From Microbulbifer litoralis (GTDB lineage: Bacteria; Pseudomonadota; Gammaproteobacteria; Pseudomonadales; Cellvibrionaceae), in assembly GCF_023634065.1 (NCBI RefSeq), contig NZ_JALKCV010000001.1:186001-250000 (forward strand): a stretch of DNA of 64,000 bases, given 5' to 3'. Positions within the stretch are counted from its first letter, which is position 1; every line of letters begins with the position of its first letter. The notes beneath the pieces were generated by a model, which saw only the letters and a program-made list of their open reading frames with translations, was not told where the DNA came from and did not search any database. This document shows positions 9,363-19,404 of this stretch, in pieces. A program made the position numbers and the translations under genes.

Positions 9363-10856
9363 TCAATGCCGCGGGCGATTTCCGCCGCGACGCGGGCCGC
9401 GTTTGCCGCCACCCGGGCCGCTGCTGCGCTTCACCTTTACCTTCGGCGGCTCCGCCAGCAGTGCCTCCGGCGGCTGCTCACAGCGGAGCGCTTCCCCCAG
9501 CAACTCCTGGATCGGCTCCAGGCGCATGGCGTCATCTTCACAGGCGAAGCTGATGGAGGTACCGGTCTTGCCCGCGCGGCCGGTGCGGCCGATGCGGTGC
9601 ACATAGTCCTCGGGCTCTTCCGGCAGGGTGAAGTTGACCACGTGGCTGATGCCGTCGATATGGATACCGCGGCCAGCCACATCGGTGGCCACCAGCACCC
9701 GCGTCACACCGGATTTGAAATCCTCCAGCGTGCGCACGCGCTTGTTCTGGGCAATCTCCCCGGACAGCAGGCCGGCGGGAATACCGTGGGCAATCAGGTT
9801 TTCGTGCAGGCGGCGACACTGGTCGCGGCGGTTGGCGAACACGATCAGGCTCTCCACCTCGTCGCTCTGCAGGATGTTGTACAGCAGTTTGTACTTTTCC
9901 TCGCTCGCCGCCAGGTAGACGTGCTGCTCGACAGAGTCGGTGGCGACCCGCTCCGGCTCGATCTCGACGATGACGGGCTCCTCGGTCCACTGATCCACCA
10001 GTGAATCGACCTCGGGGGTGAAAGTGGCGGAGAAGAACATCGTCTGGCGGTGGGTCTTGCGCGGGGTCTGGCGCACGATGCGACGCACCTGCGGGATAAA
10101 ACCCATGTCCAGCATGCGGTCCGCCTCGTCGATCACCAGGATTTCCGCCTGGTCCAGGAAGCAGTCGCGATTGCTGGCGAAGTCCAGCAGGCGGCCGGGC
10201 GTGGCCACCAGGATATCCACCAGGCTCTCGTTCAACCTGCGCTGCTGTTTCTGGTAATCCATGCCACCCACCAGCGTGTGGATCTCCAGGTCCGTGTACT
10301 TGCACAGGGCCTTGGCATCGTCGGCGATCTGCATCACCAGCTCGCGGGTGGGCGCGATGATCAACGACCGCGCCTCGCCGGCGTAGCGCTCCCCCTCGAA
10401 CGGGTTCTTGAGCAGGTCGTCGATGATGGTGATCAGGAAGGCGGCGGTCTTGCCGGTGCCGGTCTGGGCCTTGCCCACCAGGTCGTGACCGTTCAGCGTG
10501 TGCGGCAGCGAGCGGCCCTGGATCGGCGAGCAGTACTGGAAGCCCAGGTCACTGATGGCGTGCACCAGGTCCAGCGGCAGGTCCAGGTCGTGGAAGCGGA
10601 CCTTGCCCTCCTGCTCCGGTACCTGGAACTGGTCCAGGGACCAGGGCTGGCGCGGCGCGGCGGGCTTGCCGCTCCTGCCGCGAGTGCGGCTATTGCCCTT
10701 GCCACCCCTGCCGGCGCCGCCCCGGTTGTCGCGGCGGCGGGACTTGTCCCCGGCGCTCTCGCCCCGGCTCTCCGAACCGGCAGGTTTCTCCGCTGTGGGA
10801 GATGACTGGGTGGACGCGTCTTTGTCGGTGGATCTGCGAAACAACTTTCCTATCAA
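9363..10856 (-). CDS. rhlB: DEAD-box RNA helicase, RhlB type
   Basis: ATP-dependent RNA helicase, probably the RhlB partner of the RNA degradosome. The 497-residue protein has a basic, low-complexity Arg/Gly/Ser-rich N-terminal extension (about residues 10-70), then the helicase core: Q motif (GFQYCSPIQ), motif I AQTGTGKT near 130, DEAD near 243, SAT, and motif [13 protein letters not shown]. The C-terminal 30 residues are again Lys/Arg/Gly-rich, a likely RNA-binding tail. Pseudomonad RhlB has a similar N-terminal extension. RhlB versus another RhlE-like helicase cannot be settled from sequence alone, but the HFxDLDLP start of the core favours RhlB. Confidence 0.85.
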   Translation of the reverse strand: MIGKLFRRSTDKDASTQSSPTAEKPAGSESRGESAGDKSRRRDNRGGAGRGGKGNSRTRGRSGKPAAPRQPWSLDQFQVPEQEGKVRFHDLDLPLDLVHAISDLGFQYCSPIQGRSLPHTLNGHDLVGKAQTGTGKTAAFLITIIDDLLKNPFEGERYAGEARSLIIAPTRELVMQIADDAKALCKYTDLEIHTLVGGMDYQKQQRRLNESLVDILVATPGRLLDFASNRDCFLDQAEILVIDEADRMLDMGFIPQVRRIVRQTPRKTHRQTMFFSATFTPEVDSLVDQWTEEPVIVEIEPERVATDSVEQHVYLAASEEKYKLLYNILQSDEVESLIVFANRRDQCRRLHENLIAHGIPAGLLSGEIAQNKRVRTLEDFKSGVTRVLVATDVAGRGIHIDGISHVVNFTLPEEPEDYVHRIGRTGRAGKTGTSISFACEDDAMRLEPIQELLGEALRCEQPPEALLAEPPKVKVKRSSGPGGGKRGPRRGGNRPRH

Positions 10857-10901
10857 GGGCCAATACTCGCTCAGGTGATTATTAAATAGGCGGCGAGTAT
10901 A

Positions 10902-11546
10902 TCATCTAACTCGTGGCCGACCCGAATGGTTATTTTCGCGGCGCCGGGCAACCCAGTAATCCACGCTGACGAAGCGCCCGGCACCGGTGGTCAGCAGCGT
11001 CAGCAACATCAGGAAATAGGTCGCGGCAAACTCGATGCCATTCTTCAGCACAGTGAAATTGCCGGCCCCGGTCAGCCACTCGTAGCGGCCGTACTCCTTC
11101 AGCAGTTCCACCGCCTTCGCCCTGCGCTCCAGGCCCTCCTCGATCAGGTCCCGGCGCCACTCCCAGGGCATCACCAGGGTGTCGTCCGCTAGCGCCGACC
11201 AGCCGTACTGCCAGTGGGCGCTGACCGCGGCCACCGCCATCACCACCAGCAGCGGGATCGCCGCCAGCCGCACCCCCAGCCCCAGCAACAGCGCGATACC
11301 GCCCAGCAGCTCGGCCAGGGTGGCGAGCCAGGCCATCAGCAGCGGCGCCGGCAGTCCCAGCCCCCCGTCCGGGTTGCCGAACCAGGCGGCGACGGTATCG
11401 ATGTCGCGCAGCTTGTTCAGGCCCGACAGGATAAAGATCGGTGCCAGGTAGAGCCGCAGCAACAGCGGCGCCAGCCAATCCACGGAGCGGACCGCGCGCA
11501 GCAAGAAGCCGTACCACCGATTGAACCGCCCGGTTTCGCCATCCAT
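10902..11546 (-). CDS. DoxX family membrane protein
   Basis: A 214-residue integral membrane protein of the DoxX/SURF4-like group, whose members are linked to redox or detoxification functions but are mostly uncharacterised. It begins with LLLRLYLAPIFILSGLNKL, the usual first helix with the G-x-x-K motif, followed by helices near residues 68-88, 92-112 and 170-190. Between the third and fourth helix lies an unusual charged insert of about 45 residues (around 115-160: WEWRRDLIEEGLERRAKAVE). It is divergent from the MATE gene with a gap of 63 bp. Confidence 0.75.
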   Translation of the reverse strand: MDGETGRFNRWYGFLLRAVRSVDWLAPLLLRLYLAPIFILSGLNKLRDIDTVAAWFGNPDGGLGLPAPLLMAWLATLAELLGGIALLLGLGVRLAAIPLLVVMAVAAVSAHWQYGWSALADDTLVMPWEWRRDLIEEGLERRAKAVELLKEYGRYEWLTGAGNFTVLKNGIEFAATYFLMLLTLLTTGAGRFVSVDYWVARRRENNHSGRPRVR

Positions 11547-11609
11547 AATTCAGCCCGTTTTTTTGCTATCCCTGCAAGATAGCCCACCCCAGCGGACAAT
11601 CCCCTGCCA

Positions 11610-12959
11610 ATGATCAAGCTATACAGACGGGCCATCGCCACCGATCTCTCGCGCCTGGCCACCCTCGGCGGCCCGTTGGTGGTCAGCAACCTGGCAGTCG
11701 TCAGCATGGGCGTGACCGACACCATCGTCGCCGGCCGCGCCGGCGAGGTGGACCTGGCCGGACTGGCGCTGGGATCCAGCATCTGGGCCGTCTGCGCGGT
11801 CACAATCATGGGCCTGCTGGCGGCGGTCTCGCCGATCGTCGCCCACCTGCGCGGCGGGCGGGACGAACGGGGCGCGGCACAACAACTGCAGCAGGCCCTG
11901 TGGATCGCACTGGTGATCGGCCTGGTTATCGTGGGCGCGCTGCTGGCAGTACCCTACTGGAGCCAGTGGATCGACACCGAGGAACCGGTGCGCCAGGTAC
12001 TGCAACAGTACCTGCTGGCACTGGCCACCGGCACGCTGCCGTTTGCCATGGGCACCGCGGCGCGGGGCTACTGCGAGGGCATGGGCCAGGTACGTCCGGT
12101 GATGCGGATCTACCTGGCGGCGGCGGTACTGAACATTCCGCTGGATATCATCCTGGTGTTCGGCGCCGGGCCGATTCCGGCCATGGGCGGCGCCGGCTGT
12201 GGCTGGGCCACGGCGCTGGTGAGCTGGTCCATCGCCGCGGCCCTGTTCTGGCACGCCGGCAACGATCCCGCCTACCGCGCACTGGAACTGAAAGCGCTGC
12301 CGCCGAAGCCCCACTGGCCGACCCAGCGCCACCTGCTGGCCGTGGGGCTGCCGATCTGTGTCGGCGCCGCCAGCGAGGTCACCTTTTTTGCCAGCCTGAC
12401 GATTCTGCTGGCGCCCTACGGTGCCACCATCGTCGCCGCCCACCAGATAGGCCTCAATGTCGGATCCATTTTCTACCTGGTGGCCCTGGCCCTGGCGCAG
12501 GCACTGAGTATTCGCGTGGCCCAGCTGCTGGGCCAGGGGCGGCCGAAACGGGCGCGCTTCGCCAGCCTGGTGGGTGTCGGCAGCGGCCTGCTGTACGCGC
12601 TTGCCACCGGTGTTCTGCTGATCGCGCTGCGCTACCCGTTTGTCCAGGCCTACACCGCCAATGCGGATATCATCGCCGTGGCCACCAACCTGTTGCTGCT
12701 GTGCGCCGCCTTCCAACTGGTGGATGTGGCCCAGGCCATGGCCTGGGGCGCGCTGCGCGGCTACCGGGACACCCGCGTGCCCATGTACCTGCAGCTGTTT
12801 TCCTACTGGCTGGTGGGCCTGACGTCCGCCTACTGGCTGGGGGAAAATCTCTGGGGCGTCTACGGCTACTGGACCGGTATCTGTATCGGCCTCGGCGTGG
12901 CCTCCATCCTGCTCGGCATGCGCTTGTGGCGCACAAGCCGCAAGACGCTGAGCGCATAG
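11610..12959 (+). CDS. MATE family multidrug/sodium antiporter (NorM-like)
   Basis: Inner-membrane efflux protein of the MATE family that exports cationic drugs in exchange for Na+ or H+. The 449 residues contain about 12 membrane helices in two related halves; the family signatures GGPLVVSNLAVVSMGVTDTIVAGR at the start and PMYLQLFSYWLVGLTSAYWL near the end are typical for NorM. Length is as expected. Substrate cannot be told from sequence. Confidence 0.92.
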   Translation: MIKLYRRAIATDLSRLATLGGPLVVSNLAVVSMGVTDTIVAGRAGEVDLAGLALGSSIWAVCAVTIMGLLAAVSPIVAHLRGGRDERGAAQQLQQALWIALVIGLVIVGALLAVPYWSQWIDTEEPVRQVLQQYLLALATGTLPFAMGTAARGYCEGMGQVRPVMRIYLAAAVLNIPLDIILVFGAGPIPAMGGAGCGWATALVSWSIAAALFWHAGNDPAYRALELKALPPKPHWPTQRHLLAVGLPICVGAASEVTFFASLTILLAPYGATIVAAHQIGLNVGSIFYLVALALAQALSIRVAQLLGQGRPKRARFASLVGVGSGLLYALATGVLLIALRYPFVQAYTANADIIAVATNLLLLCAAFQLVDVAQAMAWGALRGYRDTRVPMYLQLFSYWLVGLTSAYWLGENLWGVYGYWTGICIGLGVASILLGMRLWRTSRKTLSA

Positions 12960-13051
12960 TTCGCCAACTGCAACGCATTCCCCCGGGAACCCATTGGCTA
13001 TAATCCCGTCGTAATTTCCAACACACTGTTTTTCCGATCTGGAGTCACCGC

Positions 13052-14764
13052 ATGCATCCGCGCTCACCCCTGAGCCAGACCCGCCGCCCCCTGTATTTCG
13101 CTTTGTTGCTGGCGGCCGCACCGGCATTCGGCTGGACCGAAAGCAGCGCAGAGCCGCGGGACACCGAAGTGCCGGAAGCGGAAGAGCAAGCGGGCACACC
13201 AAGCACAAAACAGCCGGGCGGGAACGGCGACAGCAACGGCGAAAAGCCGGCGCCCAAGGCGGAAGGGCGGGAACCGGATCAACCGCTGGCCGGAGAGCAC
13301 GATGAACCCCCCGATGCGGCCCCGGATAGCGGCGACGACACCACCACGGGCGAAACCGGGACGGCCGATGAGAAGCCGGTGCCACAGGCGGAGAACCTGG
13401 AGCTGGATCAACCGCTGGTGGAGGAAACAACCGAAACACCCGCAGCGGCGGATGACAGCGCCCCTAGCGACGAAGCGGATAGCGCGGATCGGGAACCGGT
13501 ACCGCAGGCGGAAAACCTGGAACTGGACCAGCCGGTGGTTGAAGATCGGCAGCCGCAACCCGAACAGCCTGCGCCGGCGGATAGCGGCGACACCGCAGCC
13601 GCGCAGAAACCCGCGGAAGCGGATGGGGAGCAGCAGAGCGAGCCGGAGACCGCCAAGCCGCTGCGCCTGCTCGGTTCCGAAGTCGCTCCCGCCACCTCCA
13701 CCCGCCTGGCCTGGTCGCCGAGCCAGCATTTCGAGGGCGTCTACAGCGCCACCGCGGTGCTGGTGGTCAACGGCGCCCATCCGGGCCCGACCCTGTGCCT
13801 GACCGCGGCCATCCACGGCGACGAACTGAACGGTATCGAGACGGTGCGTCGGGTCATGTACAACCTGGACAAGGAAAAGCTGCACGGCGCGGTGATCGGC
13901 GTACCCATCGTCAACCTGCAGGGATTCCACCGCGGTTCCCGCTACCTGACCGACCGGCGCGACCTGAACCGGCACTTTCCCGGGCACCCGGACGGCTCCT
14001 CGGCCTCGCGTATCGCCTATTCGTTTTTCAACGAAGTGGTCAAGCACTGCAACGCGATTGTCGACCTGCACACGGGCTCTTTCTATCGCACCAACCTGCC
14101 ACAGCTGCGGGCCGACCTCACCAATCCCAAGGTGGTCAAGCTGACCAAGGGCTTCGGCTCGACCGTAGTGCTGCACAGCGACGGCGCCAGCGGCACCCTG
14201 CGACGCTCCGCGGTGGAGGCCGGCATTCCCACCGTGACACTGGAGGCGGGCGCGCCGATGGTGCTGGACGAGCGCTCCGTGAGCCACAGCGTCAAGGGCA
14301 TCCGCACGCTGCTGAACCAGCTGGAAATGGTCAGCAAGTTCCGCCTCTGGGGCGATCCGGAACCCGTCTACTACAACTCCACCTGGCAGCGCGCCACCAC
14401 CGGCGGCATCATTTTCAGTGAAGTGGAACTGGGCGAGTTCGTGCGCAAGGGCGACCTGCTCGGCACCGTCACCAACCCGATCACCAATGTGCGCAAGGAA
14501 ATCCGCTCGCAATACAACGGCCGCATCCTGGGCATGGCCATGAACCAGGTGGTGCAACCCGGTTTCGCCGCCTACCACATCGGCATCCAGGCGCCGCAGG
14601 AACAGATCAGCCAGCCGGAGGAAGTGACCGCGGAAAGTGAACCGGCAACAACACAGCCGGATGCGAATGGCGGTGAACCGCCGGCGGACGCCTCCGAGGC
14701 ACCGCCCACCGATGAGGGCGCCCCGGAGGCCGAGGTGCACGACGCCGAGAGTGATGATGAATAA
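13052..14764 (+). CDS. Secreted succinylglutamate desuccinylase/aspartoacylase-like zinc protein with acidic repeat domain
   Basis: A 570-residue exported protein. After a signal peptide (about 1-27) comes an acidic, Pro/Glu-rich region (about 30-205) with three imperfect repeats of the type PVPQAENLELDQPLVEE near residues 63, 107 and 147. The catalytic part (about 225-430) belongs to the AstE/AspA branch of M14-type zinc enzymes: HGDE supplies zinc His and Glu, DLHTGS the third ligand, and TLEAG carries the likely catalytic Glu. A small beta domain follows (FVRKGDLLGTV), then a second acidic tail. Such proteins may deacylate or trim small amino-acid derivatives or peptides; the substrate is unknown. 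The ATG has GGAG upstream. Confidence 0.8.
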   Translation: MHPRSPLSQTRRPLYFALLLAAAPAFGWTESSAEPRDTEVPEAEEQAGTPSTKQPGGNGDSNGEKPAPKAEGREPDQPLAGEHDEPPDAAPDSGDDTTTGETGTADEKPVPQAENLELDQPLVEETTETPAAADDSAPSDEADSADREPVPQAENLELDQPVVEDRQPQPEQPAPADSGDTAAAQKPAEADGEQQSEPETAKPLRLLGSEVAPATSTRLAWSPSQHFEGVYSATAVLVVNGAHPGPTLCLTAAIHGDELNGIETVRRVMYNLDKEKLHGAVIGVPIVNLQGFHRGSRYLTDRRDLNRHFPGHPDGSSASRIAYSFFNEVVKHCNAIVDLHTGSFYRTNLPQLRADLTNPKVVKLTKGFGSTVVLHSDGASGTLRRSAVEAGIPTVTLEAGAPMVLDERSVSHSVKGIRTLLNQLEMVSKFRLWGDPEPVYYNSTWQRATTGGIIFSEVELGEFVRKGDLLGTVTNPITNVRKEIRSQYNGRILGMAMNQVVQPGFAAYHIGIQAPQEQISQPEEVTAESEPATTQPDANGGEPPADASEAPPTDEGAPEAEVHDAESDDE

Positions 14765-14894
14765 GTGGTGTGATGCCGCTGAGTCAAATTGAGGCCTGGA
14801 AGATTAGGTTGCACGGGGACTTGGCAAGCATTGGAGCGGTCCTGCACCCGGCACAGGACGAGACCTATTCTGGCATGACGTTAATGCGATACAA

Positions 14895-14917
14895 CGCATT
14901 GGGATAATACCAATGCG
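14895..14917. terminator. Possible terminator hairpin between two convergent genes
   Basis: A perfect 8-bp stem CGCATTGG / CCAATGCG with a 7-base loop lies between the convergent zinc-protein and CDF genes. On the plus strand a T5 run follows only after a gap of several bases, so termination is uncertain. Confidence 0.4.
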
Positions 14918-14920
14918 CCG

Positions 14921-15826
14921 CTATTTTTCCGGTTCACTGATCGTCGCCAGCGGCTGGTTGCCCATCGAAATCGGTTCCGGCTGCAGGGTGATATGTTCGA
15001 TATCGAAGCGTAGGATCAGCGTCTCGCGCAGCCGTTCCAGTACCGCCGGCCAGGCCGGCAGGTCGTCGACGACAATATGCGCGGACAGGGAAATGAACCT
15101 GGAATCGAGGCGCCAGATATGCAGGTCGTGCACCGAGCGCACACCGTCGACAGCGGCCATGGTTTCGCCCACTACCGGCAGGCTCAGTTCCCTCGGTACC
15201 CGCTCCATCAGCACGTCCACCGCATCGCGCAACAGGCGCATACTGGAAACCAGGATCAGGATGCAGATCAGCAGCGACAGCAGCGGGTCGATCGGCGTCC
15301 AGCCGGTAAAATAGATCACCGCACCGGCGACCAGCGCCGCCACCGAGCCCAACAGGTCTCCCATTACGTGCAGCAGCGCGCCGCGGATATTCAGCGTCTG
15401 TTCGCCCCGGTGCAGGGTCCAGGCCACCAGCACATTGACCAGCAGGCCGACCAGCGCGATCAGCATGACGGTGCCGCCCTTGACCGGCTGCGGATCCTGC
15501 AGGCGGTGGATCGCGGCATAGGTGATAGCGGCCACGATCAGCAGCATGAATACCGCGTTGACAATCGCCGCCAGCACTTCCGCGCGCCCCCAGCCGAACG
15601 ACAGCTCCCGGTCCGCCGGCTTCTGTGCCAGCAGTGCCGCCACCGCGCCCAGGGCCAGCGACAGCGCATCGGTGGCCATATGCCCGGCGTCCCCCATCAG
15701 CGCCAGTGAACCGGACACCCAGCCGCCAATGGCCTCCACCATCGCGAATGCCAGGGTGATGACCAGGCCCCAGACCAGGGGGCGCAGATGGCCGTTGCCG
15801 CGGCGGTGGTGGACGTGGTCGTGCAT
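14921..15826 (-). CDS. Cation diffusion facilitator (CzcD/ZitB-like zinc exporter)
   Basis: Inner-membrane proton-driven exporter for Zn2+ and possibly Cd2+ or Co2+. The 301-residue protein opens with a short His-rich stretch (MHDHVHHRRGNGH), has six membrane helices and both intramembrane metal motifs: GDAGHMATD in helix 2 and HVMGDLLGS in helix 5. A cytoplasmic C-terminal domain (about 215-295) has the beta-alpha-beta fold and HDLHIW motif. It lies 80 bp after prmC on the same strand and might share its transcript. Confidence 0.93.
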   Translation of the reverse strand: MHDHVHHRRGNGHLRPLVWGLVITLAFAMVEAIGGWVSGSLALMGDAGHMATDALSLALGAVAALLAQKPADRELSFGWGRAEVLAAIVNAVFMLLIVAAITYAAIHRLQDPQPVKGGTVMLIALVGLLVNVLVAWTLHRGEQTLNIRGALLHVMGDLLGSVAALVAGAVIYFTGWTPIDPLLSLLICILILVSSMRLLRDAVDVLMERVPRELSLPVVGETMAAVDGVRSVHDLHIWRLDSRFISLSAHIVVDDLPAWPAVLERLRETLILRFDIEHITLQPEPISMGNQPLATISEPEK

Positions 15827-15906
15827 GGCGGGAGTCCTTCAGAAAATCACGAAATAGCGACAGGCGGATCGAATATCGGGAGCGGCCATTCCGGTCTGCC
15901 GGTCAT

Positions 15907-16737
15907 TCACTTGTGCCGCCCCAGGGTCAAGCGCTCCCAGCCGGACAAGTCCCTGCGGCTCTCGATACGCTTGAAACCGGCCGCAGCCAGGATTCCGCGA
16001 ACCGCTTCGGCCTGCTGCCAGCCGTGCTCCAGCATCAGCCAACCGCCGGTCTTCAGGTAGCGCCGGCTTTTTCGCGCGATCCTCTCGATATCGGCCAGCC
16101 CCCCGCGATCCGCCACCAGCGCCGAGCGCGGCTCGAAGCGCACATCCCCCTCGTCCAGGTGTGGATCCTCGGCATCGATATAGGGTGGGTTGCTGACAAT
16201 CAGCTCGAATTCCTGTGGGGCTATCTGTGCAAACCAGTCGCTCTGCAATACCTGCACATTGTCGAGCCCCAGCGCGCGGCGGTTTTCCTCGGCCAGCGCT
16301 GCGGCCTGCGCGGACTTTTCCGCAGCCAGCACCTGCCAACCCGGCCTTTCACTGGCCAGGGCCAGCGCGATGGCGCCGGTGCCGGTGCCCAGGTCCAGCG
16401 CGCGCAGTTTTTCTGCGGGGCAGAACTCCAGTGCCGTCTCCACCAGCAGCTCGGTTTCCGGTCGCGGGATCAGCGTGGAGGCATCGACTTTCAGCGGCAG
16501 CGACCAGAACTCCCGCTCGCCCAGCAGGTGCGCCACCGGCTCGCCGTTTTCGCGGCGCTCGAACAGCGTATCGAACGCGCGCTGTTCGGCTTGCGCCAGT
16601 TCGTACTCGGGCCAGGTATAGAGCCAGGTGCGGTCGCGGCCGACGCAGTGGGCGAGCAGCAGCTCGGTATCGAGGCGGGCGCTGTCGCTGCCCTCGAGTC
16701 CGGCGCTGCGGGCGAGGTTCTGTTTGATGGTGGCCAT
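15907..16737 (-). CDS. prmC: Release factor glutamine methyltransferase PrmC
   Basis: N5-methylates the Gln of the GGQ motif in RF1 and RF2, using SAM. The 276-residue protein has the N-terminal helical domain, the IPRPETELLVE motif near residue 90, SAM motif LDLGTGTGAIALALA near 115, and the diagnostic NPPYI near 183. It follows prfA by 52 bp; that gap contains a CCCTCTCC/GGAGAGGG hairpin (16746-16781) of a type repeated elsewhere in the window. Confidence 0.97.
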   Translation of the reverse strand: MATIKQNLARSAGLEGSDSARLDTELLLAHCVGRDRTWLYTWPEYELAQAEQRAFDTLFERRENGEPVAHLLGEREFWSLPLKVDASTLIPRPETELLVETALEFCPAEKLRALDLGTGTGAIALALASERPGWQVLAAEKSAQAAALAEENRRALGLDNVQVLQSDWFAQIAPQEFELIVSNPPYIDAEDPHLDEGDVRFEPRSALVADRGGLADIERIARKSRRYLKTGGWLMLEHGWQQAEAVRGILAAAGFKRIESRRDLSGWERLTLGRHK

Positions 16738-16789
16738 TTCGGATTCCCTCTCCCCCGGCCCCTCGTCCAGATGGAGAGGGGCAAAATCG

Positions 16790-17872
16790 TCATTGCCCCA
16801 GTGCCGCCAACTGATCCGCCTGGTGCTCGGTGCGCAGCGGCTCGATCACCTCTGCCAAACCACCCTGCATGACTTCATCCAGCTTGTACAGGGTCAGGCC
16901 GATGCGGTGGTCGGTGACGCGGCCCTGGGGAAAGTTGTAGGTGCGGATGCGCTCCGAGCGGTCGCCGCTGCCCACCAGGTTCCTGCGCGCGTCGGAGATC
17001 TCCCGCGCCGCGGCGGCTTCCTGCTCACTGGACAGCCTGGCCTGCAGCAGTGCCATGGCCTTGGCGCGGTTCTTGTGCTGGGAGCGCTCGTCCTGGCACT
17101 CGACCACGATGCCGGTGGGAATATGGGTCAGGCGCACGGCGGAATCCGTCTTGTTCACGTGCTGGCCGCCGGCGCCGGAGGCGCGGTAGGTGTCCACACG
17201 CAGGTCCGACTTGCTGATCTCCACCGCGTCGCGCTCGTCCGGTTCCGGCATCACCGCCACGGTACAGGCGGAGGTGTGGATGCGGCCCTGGGACTCGGTT
17301 TCCGGCACCCGTTGCACACGGTGGGCGCCGGACTCGAATTTCAGCCGCGCGTAGACGTCGTCGCCGGACACGCGAGTGATGATTTCCTTGTAGCCGCCGT
17401 GTTCACCGGGGTTCTCACTGATGATCTCGATGCGCCAGCCCTGTTTTTCCGCGTAGCGGGAATACATGCGGAACAGGTCGCCGGAGAAGATCGCGGCCTC
17501 GTCGCCGCCGGTGCCGGCGCGGATCTCGAGGAACACGTTCTTGCGGTCGTTCGGGTCGCGCGGCAACAGCAGTGCCTGCAGTTCGCGCTCCAGCGGTGCC
17601 AGTTGCGCCTCCGCCTCGCGCAGTTCCTCCTGCGCCATCTCGCGCATTTCCGCATCGCTCTCGTCGAGCATCTCCCGCGCCGCGGCCATGTCCTCCTGCA
17701 CCTGGCGGTAGCGGCCATAGCATTGGACCACTTCTTCCAGTTCGGAGTACTCGCGGGACAGGTCGCGGAACTGGTCCTGGTCGCCGATCACACCCGGATC
17801 GCCGAGCAGTGCGGACACCTCCTCGTGGCGCTCCACCAGGTTTTCCAGCTTGTTCAGTAGCGAGTCTTTCAT
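16790..17872 (-). CDS. prfA: Peptide chain release factor 1
   Basis: Recognises UAA and UAG stop codons and triggers peptide release. The 360-residue product has the expected length, the RF1 recognition region and the GGQ motif near residue 233 ([16 protein letters not shown]), the substrate of PrmC encoded next. Starts 6 bp after the hemA stop codon, giving the usual hemA-prfA-prmC operon. Confidence 0.98.
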   Translation of the reverse strand: MKDSLLNKLENLVERHEEVSALLGDPGVIGDQDQFRDLSREYSELEEVVQCYGRYRQVQEDMAAAREMLDESDAEMREMAQEELREAEAQLAPLERELQALLLPRDPNDRKNVFLEIRAGTGGDEAAIFSGDLFRMYSRYAEKQGWRIEIISENPGEHGGYKEIITRVSGDDVYARLKFESGAHRVQRVPETESQGRIHTSACTVAVMPEPDERDAVEISKSDLRVDTYRASGAGGQHVNKTDSAVRLTHIPTGIVVECQDERSQHKNRAKAMALLQARLSSEQEAAAAREISDARRNLVGSGDRSERIRTYNFPQGRVTDHRIGLTLYKLDEVMQGGLAEVIEPLRTEHQADQLAALGQ

Positions 17873-17878
17873 CCGTTT

Positions 17879-19141
17879 TTATTTCTCAGGTTCGGTGGGC
17901 GGCTCCAGGCCGACGATTTCCCGCGCCAGGCGCAGCCGCTCCGGATCGCCCTCGGCGGTCGCGCGCTTGAGGCTGACCGTGGGGGCGTGAATCAGTTTGT
18001 TGGTCAGCGAGCGCGCCAGCTGTTCCAGCAGGCGCCGCGGGTCGCCGCCCTTGTCCAGTTGCTGCAGCGCGCGCTCCAGCTCGCCGTCGCTGAGCGACTG
18101 GGCCTGCTGACGGTAGCTGCGGATGACATCCACGGCACCCAGCGAGCGGCGCTCGCGCATGAATTCCGCCGCCGCGGCCTCGACGATCTCGTGGGCGGCC
18201 TCTGCGGCCTTTTCCCGCGAGCGGCGGCCCTCGTCGATGACGCCGCGCAGGTCGTCGACGGTGTAGAGATAGACGTCGTCCAGTTGGCCCACCTGGGGCT
18301 CGATATCCCGCGGCACGGCAATATCCACCATGAACACCGGGCTGTGGCGGCGCTGCTGCAGCGCCGACTCCACCGCACCCTTGCCCAGGATCGGCAACTG
18401 GCTGGCGGTGGAGCTGATGACGATATCCGCCCGCGGCAGGTAGTCGGGAATATCCGCCAACAGGATCGGTTCGGCGCCAAAGTTCTCCGCCAGCTGTTCG
18501 GCCCGGTTCAGGGTGCGGTTGGCGACGATCAGCTTCTCGACGCCCTGCTCCAGCAGGTGGCGCGCCACCAGCTCGATGGTCTCGCCGGCGCCGATCAGCA
18601 GCGCGGTCTGCTTGCCCAGGTCGGTAAAGATCCGCGACGCCAGGGAGACGGCGGCGTAGGCGACGGACACAGGGTTCTCGCCGATGGCGGTCTCGGTGCG
18701 CACCCTTTTGGCCACGGCGAACACCTGCTGGAAGATGCTGTGCAGCAGGCTGCCGACGCTGCCGCTCTCGCGCGCGACCGCGTAGGCAGACTTGATCTGC
18801 CCAAGGATCTGCGGCTCGCCGAGGACCAGCGAGTCGAGCCCGCAGGCCACCCGCATCATATGCCGCACCGCGGCCTCGTCGGTATAGCTGTAGCTGCAGG
18901 TATCCAACTGCTCACGCGGCACCCGGTGGTACTCCGCCAGCCAGTCCAGCAGCCGCTCCGGGGCCACTTCGCCGTAGATCTCGGTGCGATTGCAGGTGGA
19001 GAGGATGGCCAGCTCCGGGCATTCCAGCACCCTGCGCGCCTCGGCCAGCGCAGCGGGCATCACTTCCGGGGCAAACGCCACCCGCTCGCGCACTTCCACC
19101 GGCGCGCTGTCGTGATTGATACCCAGGGCGAGGATTGGCAT
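17879..19141 (-). CDS. hemA: Glutamyl-tRNA reductase
   Basis: First enzyme of tetrapyrrole synthesis by the C5 route: reduces Glu-tRNA to glutamate-1-semialdehyde with NADPH. The 420-residue product starts [19 protein letters not shown]; the ATG at 19139-19141 has an AGGA box upstream, and a longer in-frame extension to 19249 is unlikely. The catalytic cysteine C50 is in [12 protein letters not shown]. An NADPH-binding segment [16 protein letters not shown] lies near residue 180 and the dimerisation helix is at the C-terminus. Confidence 0.97.
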   Translation of the reverse strand: MPILALGINHDSAPVEVRERVAFAPEVMPAALAEARRVLECPELAILSTCNRTEIYGEVAPERLLDWLAEYHRVPREQLDTCSYSYTDEAAVRHMMRVACGLDSLVLGEPQILGQIKSAYAVARESGSVGSLLHSIFQQVFAVAKRVRTETAIGENPVSVAYAAVSLASRIFTDLGKQTALLIGAGETIELVARHLLEQGVEKLIVANRTLNRAEQLAENFGAEPILLADIPDYLPRADIVISSTASQLPILGKGAVESALQQRRHSPVFMVDIAVPRDIEPQVGQLDDVYLYTVDDLRGVIDEGRRSREKAAEAAHEIVEAAAAEFMRERRSLGAVDVIRSYRQQAQSLSDGELERALQQLDKGGDPRRLLEQLARSLTNKLIHAPTVSLKRATAEGDPERLRLAREIVGLEPPTEPEK

Positions 19142-19404
19142 AGATTCCTGTCGGCGTTCCTTTGTCGGGGGCGCATTTTCGCGGTCGGCCGCACGGCTTG
19201 CAAGGTCGGGAGCGCCTTTAATTGGGCCCATGACCGGGTTTCGGGGCACCCGGGGCCGGGTTTAATTGCGCGCAGGGATGGGGAATCGGGAGCCCCGGCG
19301 CGGCTGTGCGTGGAAATCGCGACTAGAATGACAGGTACCCATTCGACGATAAACCGCAACCCCGCGCAAAGGCCCGCGCGGCGTCAACGTATGGACACGC
19401 CCCT

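Noticed and set aside
11619..13439. A 606-codon minus-strand frame opposite the MATE transporter
   Set aside because: The plus-strand MATE protein is convincing; the antisense product is low-complexity with no motif.
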